A stretch of DNA of 64,000 nt from Advenella mandrilli. GTDB lineage: Bacteria > Pseudomonadota > Gammaproteobacteria > Burkholderiales > Burkholderiaceae_B. A program made the translations under genes and the position numbers. The notes below the pieces were generated by a model, which searched no databases, was not told where the DNA came from, and saw only the letters and a program-made list of their open reading frames with translations. This document shows positions 19,726 to 28,955 of the stretch, one piece after another (within the stretch, counting starts at the first letter, position 1; the number at the start of each line of letters is the position of its first letter). Location: the NCBI RefSeq assembly GCF_016595155.1, contig NZ_JAENGP010000013.1, positions 62,001 through 126,000 on the forward strand, given 5' to 3'.

Positions 19726-20730
19726 ATGACTAAGAAATGGTCTAAATTTTTAGCCGCGGCATTGGTGGTGGTATCAACCTCTACCATGCTCACGGTTTCT
19801 TTTGATGCCGAAGCGCGTCGTATGGGTGGCGGTAGCAGCTTTGGCCGCCAGTCCAGTAATGTTACCCAAAAACGTGCGGTAACGCCACCCCCAGCAGCAG
19901 CCAATACGACACAACGCTCTGCAGCGGCTGGCAGTTCAGCGGCAGCAACGGGTGCAGCGGCGCAAAAAAGCGGTTTTTCCCGTTTCCTGGGTCCGATTGC
20001 GGGCATAGCCGCTGGTTTGGGTATTGCCGCCTTGTTATCCAGCATGGGGTTGGGGGGCGCATTTCTTGAGTTCCTGTCCAGCGCAGTCCTGATTGGTATT
20101 GTTATTTTTGCCATCATGTTTATTGTCCGCCGTTTGCGTGGCGGCGCTGCAAAGCCAGCCATGCAAGGTGTTGGTGGCAATAATACGTATCGCCAAAACC
20201 AGCAGCAACCCATGTTCGGCCAAAAACCGGCCATGCCTGCTGCTGACCCGGCTCCGGCTTCAGCGCAAGCCTTTACACCGGCGTCAGTTTCAACGGCCGC
20301 CCCTGAAGTGGTGGCTGCCGAAAACCCCAATGTTGATAAAACCTGGTTTGTACCGGCCGATTTTGACACCCCTGCTTTCTTGCAGAGTGCCAAGCAACAA
20401 TTCAAGGCTATCCAGGGTATTTGGGATAAAGGCGATATTCCTGCGCTTAAACAATACCTGACTGATGACCTGATTGCCGAGCTGACGCCTCAAATTACGG
20501 CTCGTGCCGGTCAAAGTGAGACTGAAGTGGTGTTGCTTAATGCAGAAATGCTGGGTATTGAACAGGTGAATGATGGTCATCTGGCCAGTGTGCGTTTCTC
20601 TGGCATGTTGCGTGAAGAGGCCAACACAGCCGCATTCCGTTTCGAAGAAGTATGGAACCTGTACAAACCCGAACAGGGTGGTTGGCTGTTGGCGGGTATT
20701 CAGCAAATCCCAGTTGAAAATGCTTCTTGA
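19726..20730 (+). CDS. Tim44-like domain membrane protein
   Basis: Protein of 334 aa with a signal/anchor (KFLAAALVVVSTSTMLTVSF), a Gly/Ala/Gln-rich region, two central hydrophobic segments (IAGIAAGLGIAALLSSMGLG and FLSSAVLIGIVIFAIMFIV), and a C-terminal Tim44-like domain (about 215-330, ending GGWLLAGIQQIPVENAS). In betaproteobacteria this family lies between ubiE and ubiJ/ubiB. Its role is not established; the mitochondrial homologue tethers import motors to membranes. The start at 19726 has AAGGAG upstream. A very strong terminator follows. Confidence 0.82.
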   Translation: MTKKWSKFLAAALVVVSTSTMLTVSFDAEARRMGGGSSFGRQSSNVTQKRAVTPPPAAANTTQRSAAAGSSAAATGAAAQKSGFSRFLGPIAGIAAGLGIAALLSSMGLGGAFLEFLSSAVLIGIVIFAIMFIVRRLRGGAAKPAMQGVGGNNTYRQNQQQPMFGQKPAMPAADPAPASAQAFTPASVSTAAPEVVAAENPNVDKTWFVPADFDTPAFLQSAKQQFKAIQGIWDKGDIPALKQYLTDDLIAELTPQITARAGQSETEVVLLNAEMLGIEQVNDGHLASVRFSGMLREEANTAAFRFEEVWNLYKPEQGGWLLAGIQQIPVENAS

Positions 20731-20775
20731 TATCTGATTACCATGCCTGCTTTTAATTAATCAGCAGGTATCCCA

Positions 20776-20817
20776 AAACAATAACGGCGCCTTTTTATCC
20801 AGGCGCCGTTATTGTTT
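20776..20817. terminator. Strong bidirectional terminator hairpin
   Basis: 16-bp perfect stem (20776-20791 with 20802-20817, core AACGGCGCC/GGCGCCGTT) and 10-base loop, flanked by A-run and T-run. It separates the ubiE/Tim44-like pair from ubiJ-ubiB. Confidence 0.88.
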
Positions 20818-20947
20818 CTGCCTAGGCCTGTTGCTGACTTGCCTGCCTGTATTGCCGGTTCGGGCCAGGTTTATGGCAAGACCATGACAAAAAAAAGGTA
20901 AACTTGAAGTTTGTTTGCCAAACTGTTTTTTCTGCCGGACACACCAC

Positions 20948-21577
20948 ATGTTCCCCTCTTTTCTTCATCCTAATCAGGTTTCCGTAAATCTGCTTAATGC
21001 TTTACTTAACCGAGAGCCGTGGGCCAAGGATAAGGTTGCCGCTCATGCGGGTAAAACCGTACGGATTAATATCGCCCGTTTTTCATTTTTGTATACCCTG
21101 CACTATGATGGCTCATTAAGTGTGGCTGATGCCGCAATTGTTCCCAACGTCAGTCTTTCTTTGCCTGAAGATAAATTCAGTGAATTGCCAGACGCCATCC
21201 GTAATCGTGATAATCCGCAGCTTTTGTCTTCCTTGCTACACCTTGAAGGTGATGCCGGCCTGGCACAACTGGTGTCTGACCTGGCCCGTGATTTGCGTTG
21301 GGATATTGAACATGACCTGACGCGCATGGTGGGTCCCATTCTGGCAAAACGGCTGATGCAAGGTTTTGGCTTTGTCCGGGAAAGCGGTCAGGAGCTGGTT
21401 CGTCGGGGAACCGAAAATGTAAGTGAATATCTTTCCCAGGAAGCACATGTGGTACTGTCACGTCCCGCTTTTGAACGTTTTCAGGTACAGGTGAAGCAAA
21501 AAAACAAACAGTTGGATGAGCTACAAAACAGACTCCGGGCACTGCAAAGCAAACGAAGTGACCGGGGTATGTCATGA
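20948..21577 (+). CDS. ubiJ: Ubiquinone biosynthesis accessory factor UbiJ
   Basis: SCP2-domain protein (209 aa) that helps hold hydrophobic ubiquinone intermediates in the soluble Ubi complex. The SCP2 sterol-carrier-like domain covers about residues 10-110 ([20 protein letters not shown]), followed by a helical C-terminus with a Lys/Gln-rich coiled coil. Its stop overlaps the start of ubiB (ATGA). I chose the ATG at 20948 (MFPSFLHP) rather than the upstream one because it abuts the SCP2 domain. Confidence 0.85.
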   Translation: MFPSFLHPNQVSVNLLNALLNREPWAKDKVAAHAGKTVRINIARFSFLYTLHYDGSLSVADAAIVPNVSLSLPEDKFSELPDAIRNRDNPQLLSSLLHLEGDAGLAQLVSDLARDLRWDIEHDLTRMVGPILAKRLMQGFGFVRESGQELVRRGTENVSEYLSQEAHVVLSRPAFERFQVQVKQKNKQLDELQNRLRALQSKRSDRGMS

Positions 21578-23148
21578 TTGTGACTTTTTTTCGTTTAATC
21601 AGGATTATTTTAATTTCAATCCGGTATGGCCTGGATGAGCTGGTGTTAAGCGGTATCAAACACCCGATTGCGACCAATTTGCTTAAAGTTGTGCGTCTTG
21701 GGCGCAAGTATAAAAAACCGCGTGGCGAGCGTTTGCGCCTGGCGCTAGAGTCATTGGGCCCGATATTCGTTAAATTCGGGCAAGTCCTGTCTACCCGGCG
21801 CGACTTGGTTCCCCACGATATTGCCGATGAGTTGTCTGCCCTGCAAGACAGGGTGCCACCTTTCCCATCGGAACTGGCCATCGCAAGTATTACCAAGGCG
21901 TTTGGAAAATCTCCCGATCAACTGTTTGCCCAATTTAATCCAGTGCCGGTGGCATCGGCTTCGGTTGCCCAGGTTCACCGGGCCGTCTTGCATGATGGGC
22001 GGCAGGTGGCAGTCAAGGTGCTGCGGCCGGGCATGCTCGATGTCATTGAAAAAGACCTGGCTATCATGCGGGTTTTTGCTGGCCTCATACAAAAGCTGCT
22101 GGCAGACGGGCGTCGCATGAAACCCAAGGAAGTAGTGGCGGAATTTGACAAATATCTGCATGATGAACTGGACTTGCAGGTTGAAGCGGCTAATTGCAGC
22201 CAGTTAAGACGTAATTTCTCTGTCGATCCCGAGCGTAGCCAGCTTATTATGGTGCCCGAGGTCATCTGGGAGCTAACGTCCAAAACGGTTTTTACCATGG
22301 AGTGGATGGATGGCATTCCAGTTAGTCAGGTTGAGCGCTTGCGAAAGGTGGGGGTGGATATTAAAAAACTGGCTCGCATGGGGGTGGAAATTTTCTTCAC
22401 CCAGGTGTTTGAGGACGGTTTTTTCCATGCCGACATGCATCCTGGCAATATCATGGTGTCTGATCAGTCCGAGACCCTGGGTAAATACATTGCCCTGGAC
22501 TTCGGGATTGTGGGTTCCCTGTCAGAATTTGACAAGAATTATCTGGCACAAAATTTCCTGGCTTTTTTCCAGCGGGATTATCGCCGGGTGGCACAGCTTC
22601 ATATTGAATCGGGCTGGGTGCCGTCAACCACACGCGAGGAAGAGCTTGAGGCAGCGGTCCGGGCGGTATGTGAACCGTATTTTGATCGTCCCCTTGCGGA
22701 AATTTCATTGGGGCAGGTGCTAATGAGACTGTTCCAGACCTCGCGTCGCTTTAATGTCGAAATTCAGCCACAGCTTGTCCTGCTGCAAAAAACCCTGCTT
22801 AATGTCGAGGGAATGGGTCGTGAACTGGATCCCGAACTGGATTTATGGAAAACTGCCAAGCCTTTCCTTGAAAAATGGATGTGGAACCGTATTGGACCCA
22901 AAGGGCTCATTGAGCGTATCAAGCATGAAGCTCCCCAATGGTCGCATATTATTCCCGAATTGCCCCGTCTGGTGCATGCCAGCCTGGCCCGGGACCATAG
23001 CCATCCGAAGATCAGGAAAGAGCTGGAAAAACTTAACCAGACGCAGGCAAAAACCAAGCGGGTATTAACGGTTGTGGGTATTGTGCTGGCCCTGAATGCG
23101 TTTCTTTTCTTGTGGCTGGCGGTCAATGCGGGCCTGTTCAATCAATAA
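21574..23148 (+). CDS. ubiB: UbiB atypical kinase/ATPase
   Basis: ADCK/UbiB-family protein (524 aa), a membrane-associated ATPase needed for coenzyme Q synthesis. The KxGQ motif ([14 protein letters not shown]), AVKVLRP lysine, catalytic HADMHPGN and metal-binding LDFGIVG are all visible. A C-terminal membrane segment ([20 protein letters not shown]) anchors it. The start overlaps ubiJ. Confidence 0.96.
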   Translation: MIVTFFRLIRIILISIRYGLDELVLSGIKHPIATNLLKVVRLGRKYKKPRGERLRLALESLGPIFVKFGQVLSTRRDLVPHDIADELSALQDRVPPFPSELAIASITKAFGKSPDQLFAQFNPVPVASASVAQVHRAVLHDGRQVAVKVLRPGMLDVIEKDLAIMRVFAGLIQKLLADGRRMKPKEVVAEFDKYLHDELDLQVEAANCSQLRRNFSVDPERSQLIMVPEVIWELTSKTVFTMEWMDGIPVSQVERLRKVGVDIKKLARMGVEIFFTQVFEDGFFHADMHPGNIMVSDQSETLGKYIALDFGIVGSLSEFDKNYLAQNFLAFFQRDYRRVAQLHIESGWVPSTTREEELEAAVRAVCEPYFDRPLAEISLGQVLMRLFQTSRRFNVEIQPQLVLLQKTLLNVEGMGRELDPELDLWKTAKPFLEKWMWNRIGPKGLIERIKHEAPQWSHIIPELPRLVHASLARDHSHPKIRKELEKLNQTQAKTKRVLTVVGIVLALNAFLFLWLAVNAGLFNQ

Positions 23149-23163
23149 TGAAATGAGGCAGTA

Positions 23164-23661
23164 ATGGTGATTCGTTTTGAAAAAAAAATCCTCAGCCGTG
23201 AGCAGTGTCTGCTGGCGCTGGAAAAGGGAGAGTTCAAGCGCCCCCTGGTGTTTACCAATGGGGTCTTTGATATTTTGCATCGTGGGCATGTCAGTTACCT
23301 TGATCAGGCTGCACAATTAGGTGCCACACTGATTGTGGCTGTCAATACCGATGAATCGGTGCGTCGCCTGGGCAAGGCACCCGACCGTCCCCTGAACAGG
23401 CAAGAGGACCGTGCGGCTTTGCTGGCGGCATTGGGCTGCGTAACGGCCGTTACCTGTTTTTCTGAAGACACCCCGTTAGCACTGATAGAACAGCTTAAAC
23501 CCGACATTATTGTCAAGGGGGGCGATTATGAAATGGAAAAACTGCCAGAAACGGCAAGGGTAAAAAGCTGGGGTGGCAAGGCAATTGCCATTCCCTTCGA
23601 GTTTGAGCGTTCCACCACTTCCCTGGTTAAAAAAATCAGGGAAGCAGGGGCAGGTGCCTGA
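23164..23661 (+). CDS. rfaE2: Heptose 1-phosphate adenylyltransferase (stand-alone HldE C-domain)
   Basis: Nucleotidyltransferase (165 aa) forming ADP-heptose for LPS core. The motif FTNGVFDILHRGHVSYLDQA contains the HxGH catalytic residues, and GGDYEMEKLPE and ERSTTSLVKKI are conserved further on. It lacks the kinase domain of the fused E. coli HldE; the stand-alone form (RfaE2/HldC) is usual in this lineage. It starts 15 bases after ubiB and converges on the methyltransferase gene with only 9 bases between stops. Confidence 0.92.
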   Translation: MVIRFEKKILSREQCLLALEKGEFKRPLVFTNGVFDILHRGHVSYLDQAAQLGATLIVAVNTDESVRRLGKAPDRPLNRQEDRAALLAALGCVTAVTCFSEDTPLALIEQLKPDIIVKGGDYEMEKLPETARVKSWGGKAIAIPFEFERSTTSLVKKIREAGAGA

Positions 23662-23670
23662 AGCGGATAA

Positions 23671-24348
23671 CTAGAATTTGAAGTGTGAAACCGTCGTGCC
23701 ACTAAGTGGTTTGATCCAGGTTTCAAACAGGGATTCGGTTTCGAAGGATGCGGCCGTGGTACGGGTAATACGTACTGCGGTCATGACAGGTGCCTGACCA
23801 ACTACGGCAATCAGACGGCCGCCGATGGCAAGCTGGTATTTTAAAGAATCGGGGATATTAGGCAAGGAGCCGGTAACCAGAATCGCATTGAACTCGGCAG
23901 AGCCCCAACCAGTGCGCCCATCGCCTATTTCAACCGTGACATTGCCGATTTTTTCACGCTGCAGGTTTTCTTTGGCGAAGGCGGCAATATGCGTGTCGAT
24001 TTCGATACTGAGAACCTGGGAGCACAAGCGGCTGAGCAGGGCAGCCTGAAAACCTGAGCCCGTGCCGATTTCCAGTGTTGCATCAGTGGGCTTTAATTGA
24101 AGCTCTTGTGCCAGGCGGGCTTCCAGTTTGGGTGACAGCATGGTTTCGTGGGTATCAATTCCATTGACTTCCAAAGGAATTTCAATGTCGGAAAAGGCCA
24201 GACTCTTGTAGCGCTCGGGAACGAAATTCTCGCGTGGCAATGAAAGCATGGTTTCAAGCACCGCGCTGTCAAAAACATTGGCCGGGCGGATTTGCTGTTC
24301 CACCATGTTAAAGCGGCTTTGTTCAATTAAAGATGTTGGGGCATTCAT
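23671..24348 (-). CDS. Protein-L-isoaspartate O-methyltransferase family protein
   Basis: PIMT-family methyltransferase (225 aa). The SAM-binding motif ATLEIGTGSGFQAALLSRL and the PIMT-like N-terminus (MVEQQIRPANVFDSAVL) are clear. True Pcm repairs isoaspartyl residues. This subgroup in betaproteobacteria often sits beside TolC or ubiquinone genes and its target is less certain, so I leave out a symbol. Confidence 0.85.
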   Translation of the reverse strand: MNAPTSLIEQSRFNMVEQQIRPANVFDSAVLETMLSLPRENFVPERYKSLAFSDIEIPLEVNGIDTHETMLSPKLEARLAQELQLKPTDATLEIGTGSGFQAALLSRLCSQVLSIEIDTHIAAFAKENLQREKIGNVTVEIGDGRTGWGSAEFNAILVTGSLPNIPDSLKYQLAIGGRLIAVVGQAPVMTAVRITRTTAASFETESLFETWIKPLSGTTVSHFKF

Positions 24349-24421
24349 ATTGGCTACTTGTAATCATTCAAATGAAATTTAAACCTATTGTACTAAGATC
24401 ATTAGGGTTTTGTCGTAATCC

Positions 24422-25231
24422 TTACCACCATGCATGAAAATGTTGCACGGGGCCATGGCCGCTGCCAACTGTCAGGAGGTCTGCCTTGGCAATGGCGGCA
24501 AGCAGGTATTTTTTAGCCTGTTTTGTGGCTTCGGGGATGTTTTTATGTTGAGGCAACAGAGCGCAAATGGCCGCTGACAGGGTACAGCCGGTACCATGTG
24601 TGTTTTTGGTGGCAATGCGCTGTCCGGGCAGCTCTATCATTTTGTCACCGTTATACAGCAAGTCGATCGTGTCGTTGCCAGGAAGGTGTCCACCTTTGAG
24701 CAGGACCCATTTGTTGTCGCGGTCAGACATCAGTTTGCGCAGTTTTTCGGCGATGAGGTACATTTCCTTCAGCGTCTCGGCCGGGCGGGCATCAAGCAGG
24801 ACACCCGCTTCGGGCAGATTGGGGGTAATCATGGTGGAAAGCGGGATAAGTGCCTCTTTTAAGGCATGAATGGCATTTTTTTCCAGCAGTACATCTCCGC
24901 TTTTGGCGACCATGACAGGGTCTAGCACAATGTACTCAGGCTTGAATTGGGCCAGTTTTTCGGCCACCGCCAGGGTGACTTTCTCATGGCCCAGCATGCC
25001 TATCTTGACGGCGTCAATGCGTACATCCTGAAAAAGGGTGTCCAGTTGCAGGGCGACAAATTCGGGGGTGATGGCCTGTACACCGGTAACGCCCTGCGTG
25101 TTTTGTGCGGTAAGGGCAGCCACAACCGCACAGGCATAGGTGCCCAGTGCACTCATGGCTTTGACATCGGCAAGTATGCCCGCGCCGCCGGAAGGGTCCA
25201 TCCCGGCAATGGTCAGTGTATTGTTAATCAA
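24422..25231 (-). CDS. thiD: Hydroxymethylpyrimidine (phosphate) kinase
   Basis: ThiD (269 aa) phosphorylates HMP and HMP-P for thiamine synthesis. The family motifs AGMDPSGGAGILADVKAMSA near the N-terminus, DPVMVAKSGD in the middle and KNTHGTGCTLSAAICALL near the C-terminus are intact. The upstream gap is only 76 bases to the MarR stop, and I see no TPP riboswitch. It lies apart from other thiamine genes. Confidence 0.95.
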   Translation of the reverse strand: MINNTLTIAGMDPSGGAGILADVKAMSALGTYACAVVAALTAQNTQGVTGVQAITPEFVALQLDTLFQDVRIDAVKIGMLGHEKVTLAVAEKLAQFKPEYIVLDPVMVAKSGDVLLEKNAIHALKEALIPLSTMITPNLPEAGVLLDARPAETLKEMYLIAEKLRKLMSDRDNKWVLLKGGHLPGNDTIDLLYNGDKMIELPGQRIATKNTHGTGCTLSAAICALLPQHKNIPEATKQAKKYLLAAIAKADLLTVGSGHGPVQHFHAWW

Positions 25232-25307
25232 GTTCAGTCCGTCCAGTTAATTCATGTTATTCGTCAGGCCAGTAATGATAACTTAAAATCCGGAATAGTT
25301 TGTGTGG

Positions 25308-25754
25308 CTAGCCTTGCCGGATCAGCTGTTTGGCCCGTTGTTGAATGGATTGCAGGATGTTTTTCAGCTGTTCCTGTTCGTCCTGTTGCAAGCCGTCTAG
25401 CAGGAATTGGTTGCGGGCCTCCATGCCGGGTGCAATTTCCTGATAGACCGCACGTCCTTTTGGGGTGACTGAAATGATCAGGTTGCGCTTGTCGTGTTCA
25501 TCGACGGTTCTGGCCACCAGGTTTTTTTCTTCTAACCGTGCAATGGCGCGGCTAACCTGCATTTTATCAAGGCTGGCATGAAGGGCGATATCGGTGGCCC
25601 GCATGTGTTTGCCCTGGTTGAGGGCAAACAGTACACGCCAGTCATCCCGCATTAAACGATGGCGCGCCTGATAAACAGGGGCAATGCCCTGGCTGACTAG
25701 TTCGGCCAAGGCACTGATTTGGTAGGGAAGGAAGTCGTCCAGATTCAGGTTCAT
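25308..25754 (-). CDS. MarR-family transcriptional regulator
   Basis: Winged-helix regulator (148 aa). The MarR fold runs MRDDWRVLFALNQGKHMRAT, then the recognition region DKMQVSRAIARLEEKNLV and wing DEHDKRNLIISVTPKG. The open frame extends 37 codons upstream through AT-rich sequence, but the ATG at 25754 (MNLNLDDFLPYQ) gives a normal MarR N-terminus. It is divergent from the VOC gene, and a palindrome in the shared promoter is its likely operator. Confidence 0.88.
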   Translation of the reverse strand: MNLNLDDFLPYQISALAELVSQGIAPVYQARHRLMRDDWRVLFALNQGKHMRATDIALHASLDKMQVSRAIARLEEKNLVARTVDEHDKRNLIISVTPKGRAVYQEIAPGMEARNQFLLDGLQQDEQEQLKNILQSIQQRAKQLIRQG

Positions 25755-25886
25755 GTTGGGAAATTGAGTTAATAAATAATAGTAACAAAGATGATGAATT
25801 GAATGATACTCAAAAAATAAAAAATTTTTAATAAATGATTGATTTTTATTAATTATTGTTGACATTAAAAAAGAATAATAGTTTAA

Positions 25887-25904
25887 TAGTAACTGTGGTT
25901 ACTA
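25887..25904. promoter_or_regulatory. Putative MarR operator TAGTAAC-N4-GTTACTA
   Basis: Perfect 7-bp inverted repeat with a 4-base spacer in the MarR/VOC divergent region. A second TAGTAAC half-site is at 25780-25786, near the MarR start. The dimer-sized palindrome and location suggest a MarR binding site; no experimental basis. Confidence 0.45.
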
Positions 25905-25953
25905 ATTAAACCGACTTTTAAATACACGTAAAAAATTTACAGAGGCAAATATC

Positions 25954-26490
25954 ATGGCTATTCAAAAAATTCATCACGTTGCTTATCGTTGCAAAGATGC
26001 AAAAGAAACCGTACTTTGGTACAAGGAAAACCTGGGTATGGATTTTGTATTGGCGATTGCAGAAGACAAGGTCCCTTCAACCAAGGCTCCCGATCCTTAT
26101 ATGCATATTTTTATGGATGCCGGTAACGGAAATGTCCTGGCCTTTTTTGAGGTGCCTAATTCTCCGCCAATGGGTCGTGATACCAATACCCCTGATTGGG
26201 TTCAGCATATTGCTTTCCAGGTTGGCAGCGTACAAGAGCTGGAAGAAACCAAGGAAAGATTGCAAGCCAATGGCATCGAGGTGCTGGGCGTTACCGATCA
26301 CGTGATTTTTAAATCCATTTATTTCCGTGATCCTAACGGCCATCGTTTAGAGCTGGCTGCCAAAACGTCCACGCCGGAAATGGACCGTAAACTGGATGAA
26401 GTGAAATGGGAAATGCTGGAAGAATGGGCCCAAACCAAAAAAGCGCCCAAGCATGCCGCCTGGTTGCACGAGCCTGAATTCAAACAGTAA
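25954..26490 (+). CDS. VOC-superfamily (glyoxalase/extradiol dioxygenase-like) protein
   Basis: Vicinal-oxygen-chelate protein (178 aa). It begins with the typical IHHVAYRCKDAKETVLWYKENLG strand-helix, with candidate metal ligands His (HHVAYR), His (WVQHIAFQV) and Glu (HRLELAAK). It could be a small dioxygenase, lyase or glyoxalase-like enzyme; the substrate is not recognisable. The divergent MarR gene suggests induction by an aromatic or electrophilic compound. A bidirectional terminator follows. Confidence 0.8.
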   Translation: MAIQKIHHVAYRCKDAKETVLWYKENLGMDFVLAIAEDKVPSTKAPDPYMHIFMDAGNGNVLAFFEVPNSPPMGRDTNTPDWVQHIAFQVGSVQELEETKERLQANGIEVLGVTDHVIFKSIYFRDPNGHRLELAAKTSTPEMDRKLDEVKWEMLEEWAQTKKAPKHAAWLHEPEFKQ

Positions 26491-26504
26491 TATCTGCTTT
26501 CATG

Positions 26505-26534
26505 GAAAAAGCCCGCTGCAAGGTGGGCTTTTTC
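26505..26534. terminator. Bidirectional terminator between VOC gene and NlpC/P60 gene
   Basis: Perfect 10-bp stem GAAAAAGCCC/GGGCTTTTTC with a 10-base loop; the A-run and T-run form the base of the stem. It touches the stop of the convergent NlpC/P60 gene. Confidence 0.85.
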
Positions 26535-27025
26535 TATTGGACAAACAGTGAGCGGGCATCGGTAAAACGTTGGGCAAAGTAGCGATTACTTAAAGAATCA
26601 ACCCTGACCTTGCCATTATTTCGGCTTGATGGAGCGTGTACGAATTGGTTATTGCCAATATAAATGCCCATATGGGTATAGGGACCCGAGGTATTGAAGA
26701 AAACCAGATCGCCTTTTTTTAGGGACGATTTGGAGATCGACCTTGAAACGCCGGCAATGCTTGAAGTTGTACGGGGCAGTTTGACATGGGTGGTTTTATT
26801 GAACACATAGTTGACAAAACCGCTGCAATCAAAACCTTCTTCGGGGTGGTTGCCTCCATAACGATAGGGGGTACCAAGATAAGACAGGGCGTTGTTCAGC
26901 ACGGGTTGCCGCTTGGCGGGATCAACACGGGCGTATTTGGATGAGCCTGCAAGTTTTGGACTGCTGGAACAACCGGCCAGCAACAGGGCACAAATAAGCG
27001 CGGAAAGAAAAAAACGGATAGACAT
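26534..27025 (-). CDS. NlpC/P60 family lipoprotein (putative murein endopeptidase)
   Basis: Lipoprotein (163 aa) with signal peptide and lipobox LLLAGCSSS, then an NlpC/P60 domain. The catalytic cysteine is in GFDCSGFVNYVF and the histidine in THMGIYIGNNQFVHA, so it is probably an active cell-wall D,L-endopeptidase of the MepS/NlpC type, lipid-anchored in the periplasm. I chose the ATG at 27025 (MSIRFFLSAL), which begins a standard signal peptide. Confidence 0.9.
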   Translation of the reverse strand: MSIRFFLSALICALLLAGCSSSPKLAGSSKYARVDPAKRQPVLNNALSYLGTPYRYGGNHPEEGFDCSGFVNYVFNKTTHVKLPRTTSSIAGVSRSISKSSLKKGDLVFFNTSGPYTHMGIYIGNNQFVHAPSSRNNGKVRVDSLSNRYFAQRFTDARSLFVQ

Positions 27026-27300
27026 GACGGCACCTTTGGCAAGAAAGTGTGCTAACAGTATCGCAGGCAATAGGGGGTTTTTAAAGGTTTGGGCTTGTTA
27101 ATTAAGCATTTAATTTAAAATATATTGTTTTAAAACAACTAATTAGTGCATTATTTTAATGTAATAAATCAATTTTTCAATCAATGAAAGCATGCAGCCT
27201 GTTGGTTTTGCCGGGCGAGCAGAGCGGGTATTTTCCTTTAATCATGAAATCATGGCAAAGCACGTATAATGAACCGGATGATTAACGTGGGAAACAAATA

Positions 27301-28656
27301 ATGAGTGAACAGAATAAATTTGATTTTGATTTGTTTGTAATTGGTGCCGGCAGTGGTGGCGTCCGGGCTGCGCGTATGGCGGCTCAAACAGGTGCACGGG
27401 TTGCCGCTGCCGAAGGGGCTCCTTTGGGGGGCACCTGCGTGAACCTGGGATGCATTCCCAAAAAACTGTACAGCTATGCCGCCCATTATGCGGAAGCCTT
27501 TGAAGAGTCCCACGGGTATGGTTGGGAAGGTGAAAAACCGGTACTTAACTGGGAAACCCTGAAACGGCAAAGGGCAACAGAAATCAGCCGTCTTAACGGC
27601 GTTTATGAAAACCTGTTCAAGGGTGCCGGTGTGGAGCTTATCCGTGGCTGGGCAACCCTGCAAGCCCCGCACACTGTCAAGCTGGATAATGGCCAGACTT
27701 ATACCGCCAGGCATATCCTGATCGCGACCGGTGGCAAGCCAACCGTTCCCGATGTGCCGGGTAAAGAATATGTCATCACGTCTAACGACATCTTTGATCT
27801 GCCCGAATTTCCACAACGTTTGCTGGTGGTGGGTGGGGGCTATATTGCCTGCGAATTTGCCTCTATTTTCAATGGGCTGGGTGCGCGCGTGATTCAGCTT
27901 TATCGCTCCGAACAAATCTTGCGTGGCTTTGACCGTGAAGTCCGTGACTTTGTGGCCGATGAAATGCGCAAGTCCGGTGTTGATGTAAGGGTCAATGCCA
28001 ATATTGCTTCAATTGAAAAAACCGCCGAAGGCCTGAAAGCAACCCTGGAGGATGGCTCAGTATTGGTGGCAGACCAGATTTTATATGCAACGGGCCGTGT
28101 ACCCAATATTAATGGGTTGGGTTTTGAAGCGCTAAGCGGCGAAACCGGTAAAAAAGGCGCGATCAAGGTTAATGCGCGTTATCAAACTTCAATTCCATCC
28201 ATTTATGCGCTGGGTGACGTCACCGACCGTATCCAGCTGACACCGGTGGCCCTGGGTGAGGCCATGGTGCTGGTTGATGATTTGTTTGGTGATGCACAAA
28301 AGAAAATGAGCTATGAATATATACCCACCGCCGTGTTTACCCATCCCAATATCGGGACGGTGGGTTATTCAGAAGAAGATGCCAAAGAAAAATTTGGTGA
28401 TATCCGGGTGTTCCGTTCTGAATTCCGCCCACTCAAACACACATTAAGTGGCAGCACTGCCCGTGTATTCATGAAATTGATTGTGGAAGTGGCGACCGAC
28501 AAGGTGGTTGGCATGCATATGGTGGGTGATGATGCCGGTGAAATCATTCAGGGCTTTGCCGTGGCTGTTAAAGCCGGGGTGACCAAGGCCGGGTTTGACA
28601 GCACGATTGGCATTCACCCTACTGCTGCTGAAGAGTTCGTGACTATGCGAGGCTAG
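27301..28656 (+). CDS. gor: Glutathione-disulfide reductase
   Basis: FAD/NADPH disulfide oxidoreductase (451 aa). The redox pair is in GGTCVNLGCIPKK (about C46 and C51), FAD and NAD(P) dinucleotide folds follow (VIGAGSGG; VVGGGYIACEFASIF), and the catalytic His-Glu is in GIHPTAAEEFVTM (about H439, E444). The arginine-containing segment after the second fold (YRSEQILRGFD) fits NADPH preference. It keeps cytoplasmic glutathione reduced. A TATAAT at 27265-27270 is a candidate -10 box. Confidence 0.94.
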   Translation: MSEQNKFDFDLFVIGAGSGGVRAARMAAQTGARVAAAEGAPLGGTCVNLGCIPKKLYSYAAHYAEAFEESHGYGWEGEKPVLNWETLKRQRATEISRLNGVYENLFKGAGVELIRGWATLQAPHTVKLDNGQTYTARHILIATGGKPTVPDVPGKEYVITSNDIFDLPEFPQRLLVVGGGYIACEFASIFNGLGARVIQLYRSEQILRGFDREVRDFVADEMRKSGVDVRVNANIASIEKTAEGLKATLEDGSVLVADQILYATGRVPNINGLGFEALSGETGKKGAIKVNARYQTSIPSIYALGDVTDRIQLTPVALGEAMVLVDDLFGDAQKKMSYEYIPTAVFTHPNIGTVGYSEEDAKEKFGDIRVFRSEFRPLKHTLSGSTARVFMKLIVEVATDKVVGMHMVGDDAGEIIQGFAVAVKAGVTKAGFDSTIGIHPTAAEEFVTMRG

Positions 28657-28753
28657 CCTGGCTTCAATCACCAGGGTATAAAAGTTGCAAAAATTACGTA
28701 TACCTGCTTTTTGGTTAATTAATTTTTTAGCAACTTGTCTAGTTAAATTGTTC

Positions 28754-28789
28754 AAGGGAATTGCTGCGAGAGCAGTAATTCCCTTTTTT
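28754..28789 (+). terminator. Terminator after gor
   Basis: Stem AAGGGAATT plus CTGC paired with GCAG plus AATTCCCTT, 4-base loop, then a TTTTTT run. It isolates gor from the phn operon promoter region. Confidence 0.85.
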
Positions 28790-28868
28790 AATAAATAGAT
28801 AGATAGGGATATTTTCAGTTTTAACTTGTCTATTTTTTGGCGATAAAAAAGCCGGCAATATTGCAGAA

Positions 28869-28897
28869 TTGTCATAATTTATTAACCGTCCTGTCAC
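28869..28897 (+). promoter_or_regulatory. Pho-box-like repeats upstream of phnC
   Basis: TTGTCAT at 28869-28875 and CTGTCAC at 28891-28897 are exactly 22 bases apart start to start, i.e. two 11-base Pho-box periods; the middle unit is degenerate. The site ends 58 bases before the phnC ATG, a suitable place for PhoB activation. Confidence 0.45.
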
Positions 28898-28955
28898 ATC
28901 CAGTCTTTAAGATGCAGCCATCTCATAAAAATTCCTTTGTTAAAAAGGCAGCAAA

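Noticed and set aside
19656-20405. Long minus-strand frame opposite the Tim44-like gene
   Set aside because: It is the antisense of an Ala/Gly/Gln-rich repeat-like region, and low-complexity composition explains it.
21177-21896. Long minus-strand frame opposite ubiJ and ubiB
   Set aside because: It crosses two well-supported genes and resembles no family.
25232-25307. TPP riboswitch upstream of thiD
   Set aside because: Only 76 bases are available, and I find no THI-box-like sequence or suitable helices.
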